Below are positions 1 to 6,990 of a stretch of DNA of 64,000 nucleotides, piece by piece. The stretch is from Candidatus Gastranaerophilales bacterium. GTDB lineage: Bacteria > Cyanobacteriota > Vampirovibrionia > Gastranaerophilales > Gastranaerophilaceae. The position numbers and the translations under genes are program-made. The first letter of the stretch is position 1. Each line of letters starts with the position of its first letter. Below the pieces are notes generated by a model. The model saw nothing but the letters and a program-made list of their open reading frames with translations, made no database searches and was not told where the DNA came from. Location: positions 62,001-126,000 of the forward strand of contig CALUUH010000003.1 of NCBI GenBank assembly GCA_944323875.1, read 5' to 3'.

Positions 1-1507
1 CGAGAGCGTAAGGAATTGCTTCACCTTGTTCATGCGCGATAATAGACCCGTTTCTCTGACGCGGAATATCGCCGGCATAAGGTCTGTAGTGCAGGAATGT
101 ATGATACATTATGCCTTCACCGCGTGTCATACGGATAAATTCACTCCTGAAACCGATTAATCCTCTGGCCGGAATGTGGAATGTCATGTGTGTTCTGCCT
201 TTTGCGTTTTGCATTTCTTTCATTTCGGCTTTGCGGCCGGAAAGCCGGTCGATACAGCTTCCTGCATAACCTTCCGGAACGTCTACGATTAAGTTTTCAT
301 ACGGCTCACAGTGTTCTCCGTTGATTTCTTTATAGATAACTTCCGGTTTTGATACCTGAAATTCATAACCTTCACGACGCATTGTTTCAATGAGAATGCT
401 TAAATGAAGTTCGCCGCGGCCTGAAACTCTGAATACATCTGTGCTGTCAGTGTCCTCCACACGCAAACTTACGTTCTTTTCCAGTTCATCATAAAGTCGT
501 TTTCTAAGCTGGCGTGAGGTTACAAATTTACCTTCTGTTCCTGCAAAAGGACTGTCGTTGACTGAAAAATTCATCTGTAAAGTCGGTTCGTCAACATGAA
601 TTAACGGCAGCGGCTGCGGATTGTCAAGCGAACAGATACTTTCACCGATTTGAATATCTGAAAATCCTGCAATACCGACAATATCGCCGGCTAAAGCTTC
701 CTGTATTTCCACACGTCCTAAGTCGTGAAAACCGAATAATTTTGTTATTTTGCCTTTTTCTTGAGAGCCGTCAGCGTGGATTACACAAACCTGCTCTTGA
801 GATTTTACAGTACCGTTTTCAATACGACCGATAACTATACGTCCTACATAGTCATTATAATCAAGAGTTGTTGCACGGAATTGGAACGATGCTGATGCGT
901 CTCCTTTTGGCGGTTTGATGTTTTCTAAAATACAATCCAGAAGCGGTATCATATCTTTTCTTTCATCATCAAGATCTTTTATGGCAAAGCCTTGTAAACT
1001 GCTTGAGAAGATGAACGGAAAGTCAATTAAATCTTCTCTGTCTGTTAACTCTGTAAACAGGTCAAAAACTTTGTCTAAGGCCGTAAGAGGTTCAGCCGCC
1101 GGTTTGTCGATTTTGTTGATAACAACAATGATTTTAAGTCCTAATTCCAATGCTTTAGATAGAACAAAACGCGTTTGCGGCATAGGGCCTTCTGCAGCAT
1201 CAACGATTAAAAGCGCACCGTCAACCATACCGAGAACACGTTCTACTTCCCCGCCGAAATCCGCGTGCCCCGGAGTATCCACAACGTTAATTTTTGTATT
1301 TTTATAGTTGATTGAAATATTTTTTGAAAGAATTGTAATTCCGCGTTCTCTTTCCAGATCATTGCTGTCTAAGACGCGTTCCTGTACGTGCTGATTCTCG
1401 CGAAAAGCGCCTGCCTGTTTTAACAGACAATCGACCAGAGTTGTTTTACCGTGGTCAACGTGCGCAATTATTGCGATATTGCGTATATTTTCATTAGTGT
1501 TTGTCAT
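1..1507 (-). CDS. typA: TypA/BipA ribosome-associated GTPase (3' end beyond window)
   Basis: Translation GTPase of the EF-G-like family that binds ribosomes and helps 50S assembly and stress adaptation. Reading the minus strand from the ATG at 1507 gives the G1 loop AHVDHGKTT (about residues 15-23), a switch [21 protein letters not shown] (G4), then a domain-2 barrel and the TypA-type region [23 protein letters not shown], followed by the start of the TypA C-terminal domain ([12 protein letters not shown]). About 500 residues are present; the family is about 600, so the C-terminus lies left of the window. The AGGA shortly before the ATG is a modest ribosome-binding site. The RGELHL and [10 protein letters not shown] blocks distinguish it from LepA and EF-G. 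Confidence 0.95.
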   Translation of the reverse strand, partial: MTNTNENIRNIAIIAHVDHGKTTLVDCLLKQAGAFRENQHVQERVLDSNDLERERGITILSKNISINYKNTKINVVDTPGHADFGGEVERVLGMVDGALLIVDAAEGPMPQTRFVLSKALELGLKIIVVINKIDKPAAEPLTALDKVFDLFTELTDREDLIDFPFIFSSSLQGFAIKDLDDERKDMIPLLDCILENIKPPKGDASASFQFRATTLDYNDYVGRIVIGRIENGTVKSQEQVCVIHADGSQEKGKITKLFGFHDLGRVEIQEALAGDIVGIAGFSDIQIGESICSLDNPQPLPLIHVDEPTLQMNFSVNDSPFAGTEGKFVTSRQLRKRLYDELEKNVSLRVEDTDSTDVFRVSGRGELHLSILIETMRREGYEFQVSKPEVIYKEINGEHCEPYENLIVDVPEGYAGSCIDRLSGRKAEMKEMQNAKGRTHMTFHIPARGLIGFRSEFIRMTRGEGIMYHTFLHYRPYAGDIPRQRNGSIIAHEQGEAIPYAL

Positions 1508-1626
1508 AATTCCGTCCTGAATTGCTTAGGGTAAATCTTATACATTTATATTAAATCGCTGATAAATATTTTGCAAGGGAAAATTGCGGCTGCGATTATT
1601 GCAGCATGTAGAGCAGGAGTACAATG

Positions 1627-1704
1627 GGTGACTAAGTGGTTAAGTGAGTAAGTGACTAGGTGAATAAGCGAGTATGTGAGTAAAGTGAGTGAAGTGAGTG
1701 AAGC
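1627..1704 (+). repeat. Degenerate 8-9 nt tandem repeat, unit GTGANTAA
   Basis: Successive units read GTGGTTAA, GTGAGTAA, GTGACTAG, GTGAATAA, GCGAGTAT, then 9-nt forms GTGAGTAAA and GTGAGTGAA. The mix of 8- and 9-nt periods and the conserved GTGA core recur in other tracts of this window. Confidence 0.75.
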
Positions 1705-1713
1705 TAAAAATAG

Positions 1714-1817
1714 GTCGGGCTTCAGCCCGACACTACGATATGTAAGCTGACGTATAAATCGGTGTACACGCTTGCGTGTTTTAATAATACAAAAAGCGGT
1801 GCGTCAAACGACGCACC
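1714..1817. repeat. Cluster of three small palindromes
   Basis: Three perfect hairpins: GTCGGGC-TTCA-GCCCGAC (1714-1731), ACACGC-TT-GCGTGT (1766-1779) and GGTGCGTC-AAAC-GACGCACC (1798-1817). They are REP-like, are followed by no T-run, and so are probably not terminators. A GGTGCGTC/GACGCACC palindrome next to CCCTAC resembles dispersed palindromes known from many bacteria (from memory). Confidence 0.55.
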
Positions 1818-1846
1818 CTACAAAACTGCGGGAAGACGGGACAAAA

Positions 1847-1878
1847 AAGGCAACGTGAGAAAAGTCCCACGTTGCCTT
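1847..1878. repeat. Hairpin repeat, AAGGCAACGTGAGA family (copy 1)
   Basis: Near-perfect inverted repeat: AAGGCAACGTGAGA, short A-rich loop, TCCCACGTTGCCTT. Relatives are at 6807-6838, 6887-6924 and 24417-24448, with weaker ones near 6407 and 6529. It is followed by TTATTCCTGTAACC and octamer repeats, so hairpin plus octamers appear to form one composite module. Confidence 0.65.
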
Positions 1879-1884
1879 ATTCCT

Positions 1885-1942
1885 GTAACCACTTAGTCAC
1901 CTAGTCACTTACTCACCTTACTCACTTAATCACTTAGTCTCG
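1885..1942 (-). repeat. 8-9 nt tandem repeat tract (reverse orientation)
   Basis: Units CACTTAGT, CACCTAGT, CACTTACT, CACCTTACT, CACTTAAT: the reverse complement of the GTGANTAA tract at 1627-1704. It ends two bases from the hairpin that closes the prepilin gene. Confidence 0.7.
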
Positions 1943-1943
1943 T

Positions 1944-1970
1944 CCAACTAAGGCCAAAGCCCTTAGTTGG
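1944..1970. repeat. Perfect hairpin overlapping the stop codon of prepilin copy 1
   Basis: CCAACTAAGG (1944-1953), 7-nt loop CCAAAGC, CCTTAGTTGG (1961-1970): a 10-bp perfect stem that includes the last two codons and the TAA. No T-run follows in the gene direction, so it is not a normal terminator. An identical stem closes the paralog at 6964-6990. Confidence 0.85.
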
Positions 1971-3000
1971 AGATACAGATAGCACGGTAGTAGATGCCGG
2001 CCTTATCGCTACCGTACCAGCTACTTGTCGTCGTACCGAAAGTCCGATAGTGCGCATAGCTCGCATTGAGTTCCTCACTAGACCAGTAGGGGTGGCCAAA
2101 AGTGATTGGATAAATTTGTTTGTATTGATCTCTTAATTGTAGGCCTGTTCTGCTCGTATCCTCTGCAAATGTTATGTCGTTTCCTGAATTATCTACGTAT
2201 AATTCGCTAGCTAATTGTGCCAATTGGGCTCTTGTTGGTAAAGTCATGTTCTTCTCCTGGCAAGTTAGTTTCGCTCCTGCCCAATAGTTATTGTCACAGT
2301 AAGGACTCTGGTGGTATTCTTCCATATCTTCATATTCACTGCCTTCACAAGTATTTATTGCTCTGGTTGCAGCAAAATCAGTGCTCCAGCACATGTCACC
2401 TATCGGATTATCGCAAGTAGAGAACGCTACACCGGAAGATAATTGAATATCTTTACCTACTCTATTAGGCCCTTTCTTTCCGTTTACATCTACCATATAT
2501 CCCATGCAAGATACCTGACTACCTGTATCTTCTATAGGATCAGCATAAGGGCATTCCGGCTGGTATGCCATAATAACTGTTGTACCGTCCGCAACAACAA
2601 AAGACATTGTATTTGTGTTAGTTTCCCAGTCTTTAAGCCCCATGCTGGACGCGCTTGTAAGACTATCTGTTTCGACTTCCATAGGTTCTTCGTTGCTTCC
2701 TGTTGTTACTACTTTAGGTGAATAGCATTTGTTGATGTCATTATTGTCACAGGTCTTTATTACTTTCATATATTGTTTGAAAGTATCCATAAAGTCCTCT
2801 GTAGAGTCATGTCCTGTCATAACACCGTCTGTATTCATTCTTCTGACAGTTTCAGTTAGTTTCTTTTCCCAGAGGTCTTTAGCCGTAGACCATGCCTTCT
2901 CGTTGTGATTTTGGATTAGGCCCGGCAAGGTTAATGCGGCCACCACGCCAATAACGGCCAGAGTTATCAAGACCTCCGCTAAAGTAAACGCTCTTTTCAT
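1963..3000 (-). CDS. Prepilin-like protein with lectin-type variable C-terminus (copy 1)
   Basis: A 345-residue type IV pilin-like/pseudopilin protein. The N-terminus is a four-residue leader, MKRA, directly before the class III signal FTLAEVLITLAVIG, so prepilin peptidase would cut between A4 and F5 and leave the hydrophobic helix for membrane anchoring and assembly. The globular part has paired cysteines, then CQEKNMTLPTRAQLAQLASELY and a C-terminal YWSSEE...RAICISN, reminiscent of the DUF1566/Lcl C-terminal (C-type-lectin-like) domain. SD TAAGGAG precedes the ATG. It is closely similar to the 6983-8428 gene through the middle but diverges sharply in the last 41 codons. No secretion ATPase lies next to it. 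The exact role is unknown; an exposed adhesin is the best guess. Confidence 0.85.
   Translation of the reverse strand: MKRAFTLAEVLITLAVIGVVAALTLPGLIQNHNEKAWSTAKDLWEKKLTETVRRMNTDGVMTGHDSTEDFMDTFKQYMKVIKTCDNNDINKCYSPKVVTTGSNEEPMEVETDSLTSASSMGLKDWETNTNTMSFVVADGTTVIMAYQPECPYADPIEDTGSQVSCMGYMVDVNGKKGPNRVGKDIQLSSGVAFSTCDNPIGDMCWSTDFAATRAINTCEGSEYEDMEEYHQSPYCDNNYWAGAKLTCQEKNMTLPTRAQLAQLASELYVDNSGNDITFAEDTSRTGLQLRDQYKQIYPITFGHPYWSSEELNASYAHYRTFGTTTSSWYGSDKAGIYYRAICISN
1966..2088 (-). other. Putative DGR-type variable region of prepilin copy 1
   Basis: The last 41 codons, from YWSSEE to ISN, differ from the paralog mainly at first and second codon positions (ctc/tac, agc/tac, cac/tac), while the framework (YWSSEE, YR, RA, CIS-N) is kept. 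C-ending codons are frequent for this AT-rich genome. This is the pattern expected if AAC codons in a template were randomised at adenines. No template repeat was found in the window, so the assignment is inferential. Confidence 0.45.
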
Positions 3001-3081
3001 AAAATTTCTCCTTATTTAAAAGTTGATATATTATCGCGTACGCGATAGTGCTACACATATATTACATTCAAAATTGGAATT

Positions 3082-3342
3082 ATGCAAGATATTAAGAAAA
3101 AGATTATATATTCTGCAATAGGCAAAACTGTTAAGCGCCTGCGCGGAGCCAAAAGTCAATTTATGTTAGGGGCTGAATACGATATTCCGTCATCTGTATT
3201 GAGCGATTTGGAACGCGGGGTAAAAGATCCGCAATTGACTACTCTATTTAAAATAGCTGGTGCTTTTGACCTTTCTATTTCTGAATTTATGAAAGAACTG
3301 GAAAAAGAACTGCCCGAAAACTTTTCGGTTGACGATGAGTAA
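3082..3342 (+). CDS. XRE/Cro-type helix-turn-helix regulator
   Basis: An 86-residue single-domain DNA-binding protein. Helices about residues 13-70 fit the HTH_3 fold: IGKTVKRLRGAKSQFMLGAE, then IPSSVLSDLERGVKDPQL (recognition helix plus the loop typical of Cro/C1), then LFKIAGAFDLSISEFMKEL. The acidic tail is short. It diverges from the first prepilin across about 80 bases, so it may regulate that gene, but nothing in the sequence proves it. There is no strong ribosome-binding site: the ATG follows an AT-rich stretch containing TATATT. Confidence 0.8.
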   Translation: MQDIKKKIIYSAIGKTVKRLRGAKSQFMLGAEYDIPSSVLSDLERGVKDPQLTTLFKIAGAFDLSISEFMKELEKELPENFSVDDE

Positions 3343-3441
3343 TTTAGGAGACTTGAAATTATCCTTTCAGCATATATAATAAGTGTATAAAGGATGATTA
3401 ATGTGTGACTTGTTTATATAAGGAAAGGGTTATATCTTAGC

Positions 3442-4830
3442 ATGCTTGAATTAAACTACCGAAATGTGGATGAAGCAATTATCGGCCATGAAAACGGTCT
3501 GAATATCAAACAAGAATTTGAAAATTACAAAGGTACTATCGCTCGCATTATTGCGGATTTGAACAAAAGAAAAGACAAACCGGGACAGTGGCTTCAATGG
3601 ATGAACTTAGGTTACAATGAAGAAACTCTATGGTATGTAAAAGAATATGCCGCTATGGTTCAAGACCGTTTTGAAAATATTCTGGTTCTTGGCATCGGCG
3701 GTTCGGCTCTCGGAGGACTTGCGGTAACTGAAGCGTTGCTCAAGCCTTACTGGAATTTGTTAACGTCGGAACAACGCGAAGGCCTGCCAAGAATATTTTT
3801 CCTTGACAACATTGACCCCGATACAATGACCGGTCTGTTAGAAATACTTGATTTGAAAAAAACTCTCGTTAACGTAATCACAAAATCAGGTTCTACTGCT
3901 GAAACAATGTCACAATTTATGATTGTAAAAAATATTCTGGAAGCTGAACTCGGCGATGATTACAGAAAAAATATTGTCGCAACAACAGACAAGCGTACAG
4001 GTGTTCTCAGACAAATTGCAGAACAGGAAGGGTACAAAACTTTTGTTGTGCCTGATGATGTCGGCGGAAGATTTTCTGTATTTTCTGCTGTTGGTCTTTT
4101 GCCGTTCGCTCTTGTCGGAATTGACATTGATGAAATTACAAACGGTATCAAAGACATGGATTTATTGTTGAAAAATACCGATATCAACGAAAATATAGCA
4201 GCGCAAAACGCTCTAATCCATTATCTTATGGACACACAAAAAGGTAAAAATCTGTCTGTTATGATGCCTTATTCAAGCCGTTTGAAATATGTTTCCGACT
4301 GGTATGTTCAACTCTGGGCAGAATCTCTTGGCAAAAACAAAGACAAAGCAGGAAATGATGTTCAAATAGGCCCGACTCCGATTAAAGCTCTGGGGGCAAC
4401 AGATCAGCATTCTCAAATTCAGCTTTACAACGAAGGCCCTAACAACAAAATTATAAACTTTATCAGAGTAAAAGAATTTGATAACACAATGGAAATACCT
4501 CCGATTTTTGAATATACAGGTATCGGCTATTTAGGCGGCAAAACAATTAATCAGTTGATTAATGCAGAAGCTGATTCAACACGGGTTGCGCTTGCTGATT
4601 ATCAAAGACCGACAGTCACAATCACAATACCGAAAGTTAACGGTTATTATGTTGCGCAGCTTCTATATATGCTGGAAGTCCAAACCGCAATTGCAGGAGA
4701 ATTGTATAATATCGACACATTCTCACAACCTGGTGTTGAGCAGGCTAAAAATTACACTTATGCGCTTATGGGACGTGTCGGATATGAAGAATCCGCTCAG
4801 GTGCTGCAATCAAAAATCGCTACTGCATAA
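3442..4830 (+). CDS. pgi: Glucose-6-phosphate isomerase
   Basis: Interconverts glucose-6-phosphate and fructose-6-phosphate in cytoplasmic glycolysis/gluconeogenesis. The 462 residues match the shorter bacterial Pgi form. Visible signatures: VLGIGGSALGG (about residues 82-92), the sugar-phosphate-binding ITKSGSTAET (about 147-156), DDVGGRFSVFSAVGLLP with the catalytic arginine, and GATDQHSQIQLYNEGP with the active-site histidine. An AAGGAAAGGG lies upstream of the ATG but rather far away. It stands alone between the XRE gene and a secreted protein. Confidence 0.95.
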   Translation: MLELNYRNVDEAIIGHENGLNIKQEFENYKGTIARIIADLNKRKDKPGQWLQWMNLGYNEETLWYVKEYAAMVQDRFENILVLGIGGSALGGLAVTEALLKPYWNLLTSEQREGLPRIFFLDNIDPDTMTGLLEILDLKKTLVNVITKSGSTAETMSQFMIVKNILEAELGDDYRKNIVATTDKRTGVLRQIAEQEGYKTFVVPDDVGGRFSVFSAVGLLPFALVGIDIDEITNGIKDMDLLLKNTDINENIAAQNALIHYLMDTQKGKNLSVMMPYSSRLKYVSDWYVQLWAESLGKNKDKAGNDVQIGPTPIKALGATDQHSQIQLYNEGPNNKIINFIRVKEFDNTMEIPPIFEYTGIGYLGGKTINQLINAEADSTRVALADYQRPTVTITIPKVNGYYVAQLLYMLEVQTAIAGELYNIDTFSQPGVEQAKNYTYALMGRVGYEESAQVLQSKIATA

Positions 4831-4895
4831 ATAATATTTAATAATTTGCCTTTCTTGGATGGTTTATTATATATTATTTAATAAGGGTTATGATA

Positions 4896-5426
4896 ATGCA
4901 CAAAATAATATTAGCATTAATACTATTACTATCTTCTGTTATTTTTATACAGCCGGTAAGTTATGCTGGAATTATGGACAGAGATTTAATATGTTATACA
5001 TTAAAAACTGGAATTTCCATGGAAGAACGCGTTCCAAACGGTTTTATGGGTACATGGCGCGTTTCTTCAAAACTGATTGATAATGGCGGGTCGCCTATTT
5101 TTAAACAGACCGGAATTGATTTGTGGAACTTATCACGCACAGGCAGCGTCATTAATTTAACAAATCCTTTTACAGGAGCCAGTGCATCAATCAGAGTCAA
5201 TTATGTTGACGGAAGTACTATCAGGTTTACCAAGCAGGGCGACTATGATAATAAGATATTAACTGACACTGTGGAAATAAACCTTGATGGCGACAGATTT
5301 ACAGGCGAAAACACAATCAAACTTGAAACGCTTTCTGACGTAAACAAATCTGTTATAAAAACAGAAACAGCAAGATATTCGCTTGTCGGTGAAAAGATTT
5401 CAGGCATGAGTATTATGGAAAAGTGA
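4896..5426 (+). CDS. Secreted hypothetical protein
   Basis: A 176-residue protein not recognised as a family. The N-terminus is a signal peptide (MHKIILALILLLSSVIF...SYA) followed by a beta-rich polar domain with alternating hydrophobics (IRVNYVDGSTIRFTK, NTIKLETL), probably periplasmic or surface-exposed. I chose the ATG at 4896 because the AAGGG at 4883-4887 is well spaced for it; the in-frame ATG at 4890 is too close. trxB starts 12 bases after the stop, so the two are probably co-transcribed. Confidence 0.7.
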   Translation: MHKIILALILLLSSVIFIQPVSYAGIMDRDLICYTLKTGISMEERVPNGFMGTWRVSSKLIDNGGSPIFKQTGIDLWNLSRTGSVINLTNPFTGASASIRVNYVDGSTIRFTKQGDYDNKILTDTVEINLDGDRFTGENTIKLETLSDVNKSVIKTETARYSLVGEKISGMSIMEK

Positions 5427-5438
5427 GGAAAAAGGTTA

Positions 5439-6386
5439 ATGAGTAATATTTTTGATTTTGACACCATAATTTTAGGCGGCGGGCCTGCAGGGCTCTCTGC
5501 AGCAATATATGCAAGCCGCGGTGCGGTTTCAACAGCTGTTATTGATGTTAGTATGATGGGCGGCCAGCCTTCAAACTATCTGGAATTAGAAAACTATCCG
5601 GGGTTTCCTATTGTCGGCGGGTTTGATTTAATGGAAAAATTTGAAGAACACGCTGATAAATTCGGTGTCCGGAAATTTCCGATGCAAGAGATTGAAAAAA
5701 TAGATTTGACTTCTAATCCTAAAACTATTTTGACAAAAGAAGGCGAATTTAGAGCAAAAACCATTATTATTGCAACAGGTGCACAGCCGATGAAATTAAA
5801 TGTTCCGGGAGAAGTTGAATTTGTCGGCCGCGGGGTAAGCTATTGTGCTGTTTGCGACGGAGCTTTTTATAAAAACAAAGTTGTTGCGGTTGTCGGCGGC
5901 GGCAATGCGGCAGTTGAAGAAGCAATGTATTTAACAAAATTCGCGGATAAGGTTTATGTAATCCACCGCCGCAATGAACTCCGTGCTGATAAAATTGTTC
6001 AGGAACGTGCGTTTAAGAATGATAAAATAGAATTTATCTGGGACAGTGTAGTAAAAGAAATTCAGGGTGATAACCTTGTGCATACAGCTGTTCTTGAGAA
6101 TGTAAAAACAGGCGAAAGAAGTAATTTAGCCGTTAACGGAGTGTTCCCTTACATTGGTATGACGCCGAATGTTGAGCATATAACCGGCCAATTAGAACAA
6201 GATGCAAACGGATTTATACTGACGGATGAAACAATGAAAACATCAGTTGAGGGAGTTTATGCCGTCGGCGATGTCAGAAAAACGCCTTTAAGACAGGTGA
6301 TTACAGCAGCGGCTGATGGAGCCGTCGGAGCCGTCTATGCAGTGAAATACCTCGAAGCGCTAAAAGAAGTTCCGCAAAAAGTGTAG
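5439..6386 (+). CDS. trxB: Thioredoxin reductase
   Basis: FAD/NADPH flavoenzyme that reduces thioredoxin. The 315 residues match the low-molecular-weight class. Features: FAD-binding GGGPAGLSAA near residue 13, the redox-active CAVC near residue 136 (the usual CATC with a conservative change), the NADPH-binding VGGGNAAVEEAMYL, HRRNELRA, and the C-terminal FAD site GVYAVGDVRKTPLRQVITAAADG. It follows the secreted protein by 12 bases behind GAGGAAAAAGG. It is the last gene before a repeat-rich gap. Confidence 0.95.
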   Translation: MSNIFDFDTIILGGGPAGLSAAIYASRGAVSTAVIDVSMMGGQPSNYLELENYPGFPIVGGFDLMEKFEEHADKFGVRKFPMQEIEKIDLTSNPKTILTKEGEFRAKTIIIATGAQPMKLNVPGEVEFVGRGVSYCAVCDGAFYKNKVVAVVGGGNAAVEEAMYLTKFADKVYVIHRRNELRADKIVQERAFKNDKIEFIWDSVVKEIQGDNLVHTAVLENVKTGERSNLAVNGVFPYIGMTPNVEHITGQLEQDANGFILTDETMKTSVEGVYAVGDVRKTPLRQVITAAADGAVGAVYAVKYLEALKEVPQKV

Positions 6387-6486
6387 GTATTATTTGTGAA
6401 CTGTGGTTACAGGAATAAGGCACTAGCGGATTTGCGGACGGATGGAGCGAAGCGAGTGAAGGCGCTAAGTTACTAAGGCACTGTGA

Positions 6487-6530
6487 TTGTGACTAAGTGA
6501 TTAAGTGACTAGGTGACTAAGTGGTTACAA
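6487..6530 (+). repeat. 8-nt tandem repeat tract
   Basis: Units GTGACTAA, GTGATTAA, GTGACTAG, GTGACTAA, GTGGTTAC in perfect 8-nt register. It is followed by a diverged copy of the AAGGCAACGTGAGA hairpin, the same order as in other modules. Confidence 0.75.
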
Positions 6531-6806
6531 TAATAAGTCAACGCTGGGAATTCTCACACTACCGATAAAATATTCCTCGCCCCTTGCGACTCTGCCGAGC
6601 AAAAATAATCCGGTGGATTGTTTGTGCGAGAGGTAGGACGAATTTGTTAGCGAACGAATGTGAGCATTCGGGTGAGGGGTTAAGTGTTCGCTTCGTTTAC
6701 GCCCCCTCCTCGAAATCAAAGATTTCGGTCCTCCCTCGAGGGGAGGACATGAAATATGTAGGGTGCTGCAAAGCGTAAGCGTGCCCACCGCTTTATATGA
6801 TAAAAT

Positions 6807-6838
6807 AAGGTAACGTGAGAAAAGTCCAACATTGTCTT
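6807..6838. repeat. Hairpin repeat, AAGGCAACGTGAGA family (copy 2)
   Basis: AAGGTAACGTGAGA, A-rich loop, TCCAACATTGTCTT. It is decayed relative to 1847-1878, with several stem mismatches, which suggests an older insertion. Confidence 0.55.
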
Positions 6839-6886
6839 GAAAAGTTACTAAGGCATTAGGGCACTAAGGCACTAAGGAGTTACAAA

Positions 6887-6924
6887 AATAGGGCAACGTG
6901 AGAATATTTTCGCATTACCCTATT
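6887..6924. repeat. Hairpin repeat, AAGGCAACGTGAGA family (copy 3)
   Basis: AATAGGGCAACGTGAGAA, loop, TTCGCATTACCCTATT. The outer stem AATAGGG/CCCTATT is intact. It lies just upstream of the GTTCAC tract and downstream of the second prepilin (minus strand). Confidence 0.55.
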
Positions 6925-6929
6925 TTGAA

Positions 6930-6963
6930 ATAACAGTTCACGGTTCACTGTTCACAGTTCACA
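6930..6963. repeat. Short tandem repeat, GTTCAC core
   Basis: CAGTTCACG-GTTCACT-GTTCACA-GTTCACA: four 7-8 nt units of a GTTCAC core between the hairpin repeat and the end hairpin of the second prepilin. A short related piece, GTGAACTGTGAACAGT, is at 24390-24405 beside another hairpin copy. Confidence 0.6.
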
Positions 6964-6990
6964 CCAACTAAGGGCTTTGTCCTTAGTTGG
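6964..6990. repeat. Perfect hairpin overlapping the stop codon of prepilin copy 2
   Basis: CCAACTAAGG (6964-6973), loop GCTTTGT, CCTTAGTTGG (6981-6990). The stem is identical to that at 1944-1970. The loop is the reverse complement of the copy 1 loop apart from one base (GCTTTGT here; the complement of CCAAAGC is GCTTTGG). No T-run follows. Confidence 0.85.

Larger units (their letters stand above)
1508..1962. other. Intergenic stretch built of dispersed small repeats
   Basis: The 455 bases between typA and the first prepilin carry no credible gene. They are a mosaic of short repeats: GTGANTAA-type octamers (1627-1704), three perfect small palindromes (1714-1731, 1766-1779, 1798-1817), a hairpin of the AAGGCAACGTGAGA family (1847-1878), and reverse-oriented octamers (1885-1942). 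The same modules recur at 6.4-7.0, 8.3-8.9, 24.4 and 51.8 kb. Confidence 0.7.
6387..6960. other. Intergenic repeat island
   Basis: About 570 bases without a convincing gene. It holds a partial hairpin module GGTTACAGGAATAAGGCA (6405-6425), octamer repeats (6490-6530), a diverged hairpin copy (6529-6560), part of the foldback-element end (CCTCGCCCCTTGCG near 6577), the 24-nt block GAATTTGTTAGCGAACGAAT.. (6641-6665) shared with 8160-8187, hairpins at 6807-6838 and 6887-6924, and a GTTCAC tract. Open frames here are translated repeats. Confidence 0.7.

Noticed and set aside
1627..1704. CRISPR-like periodicity
   Set aside because: Units are only 8-9 nt with no spacers and no cas genes in the window.
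6525..6788. 87-codon minus-strand open frame in the repeat island
   Set aside because: Made of foldback-end and palindrome sequence; no start signal; overlaps several repeats shared with other sites.
1944..6990. End hairpins of the prepilins as ordinary terminators
   Set aside because: No T-run follows in the gene direction at either site, and the stem includes coding bases.
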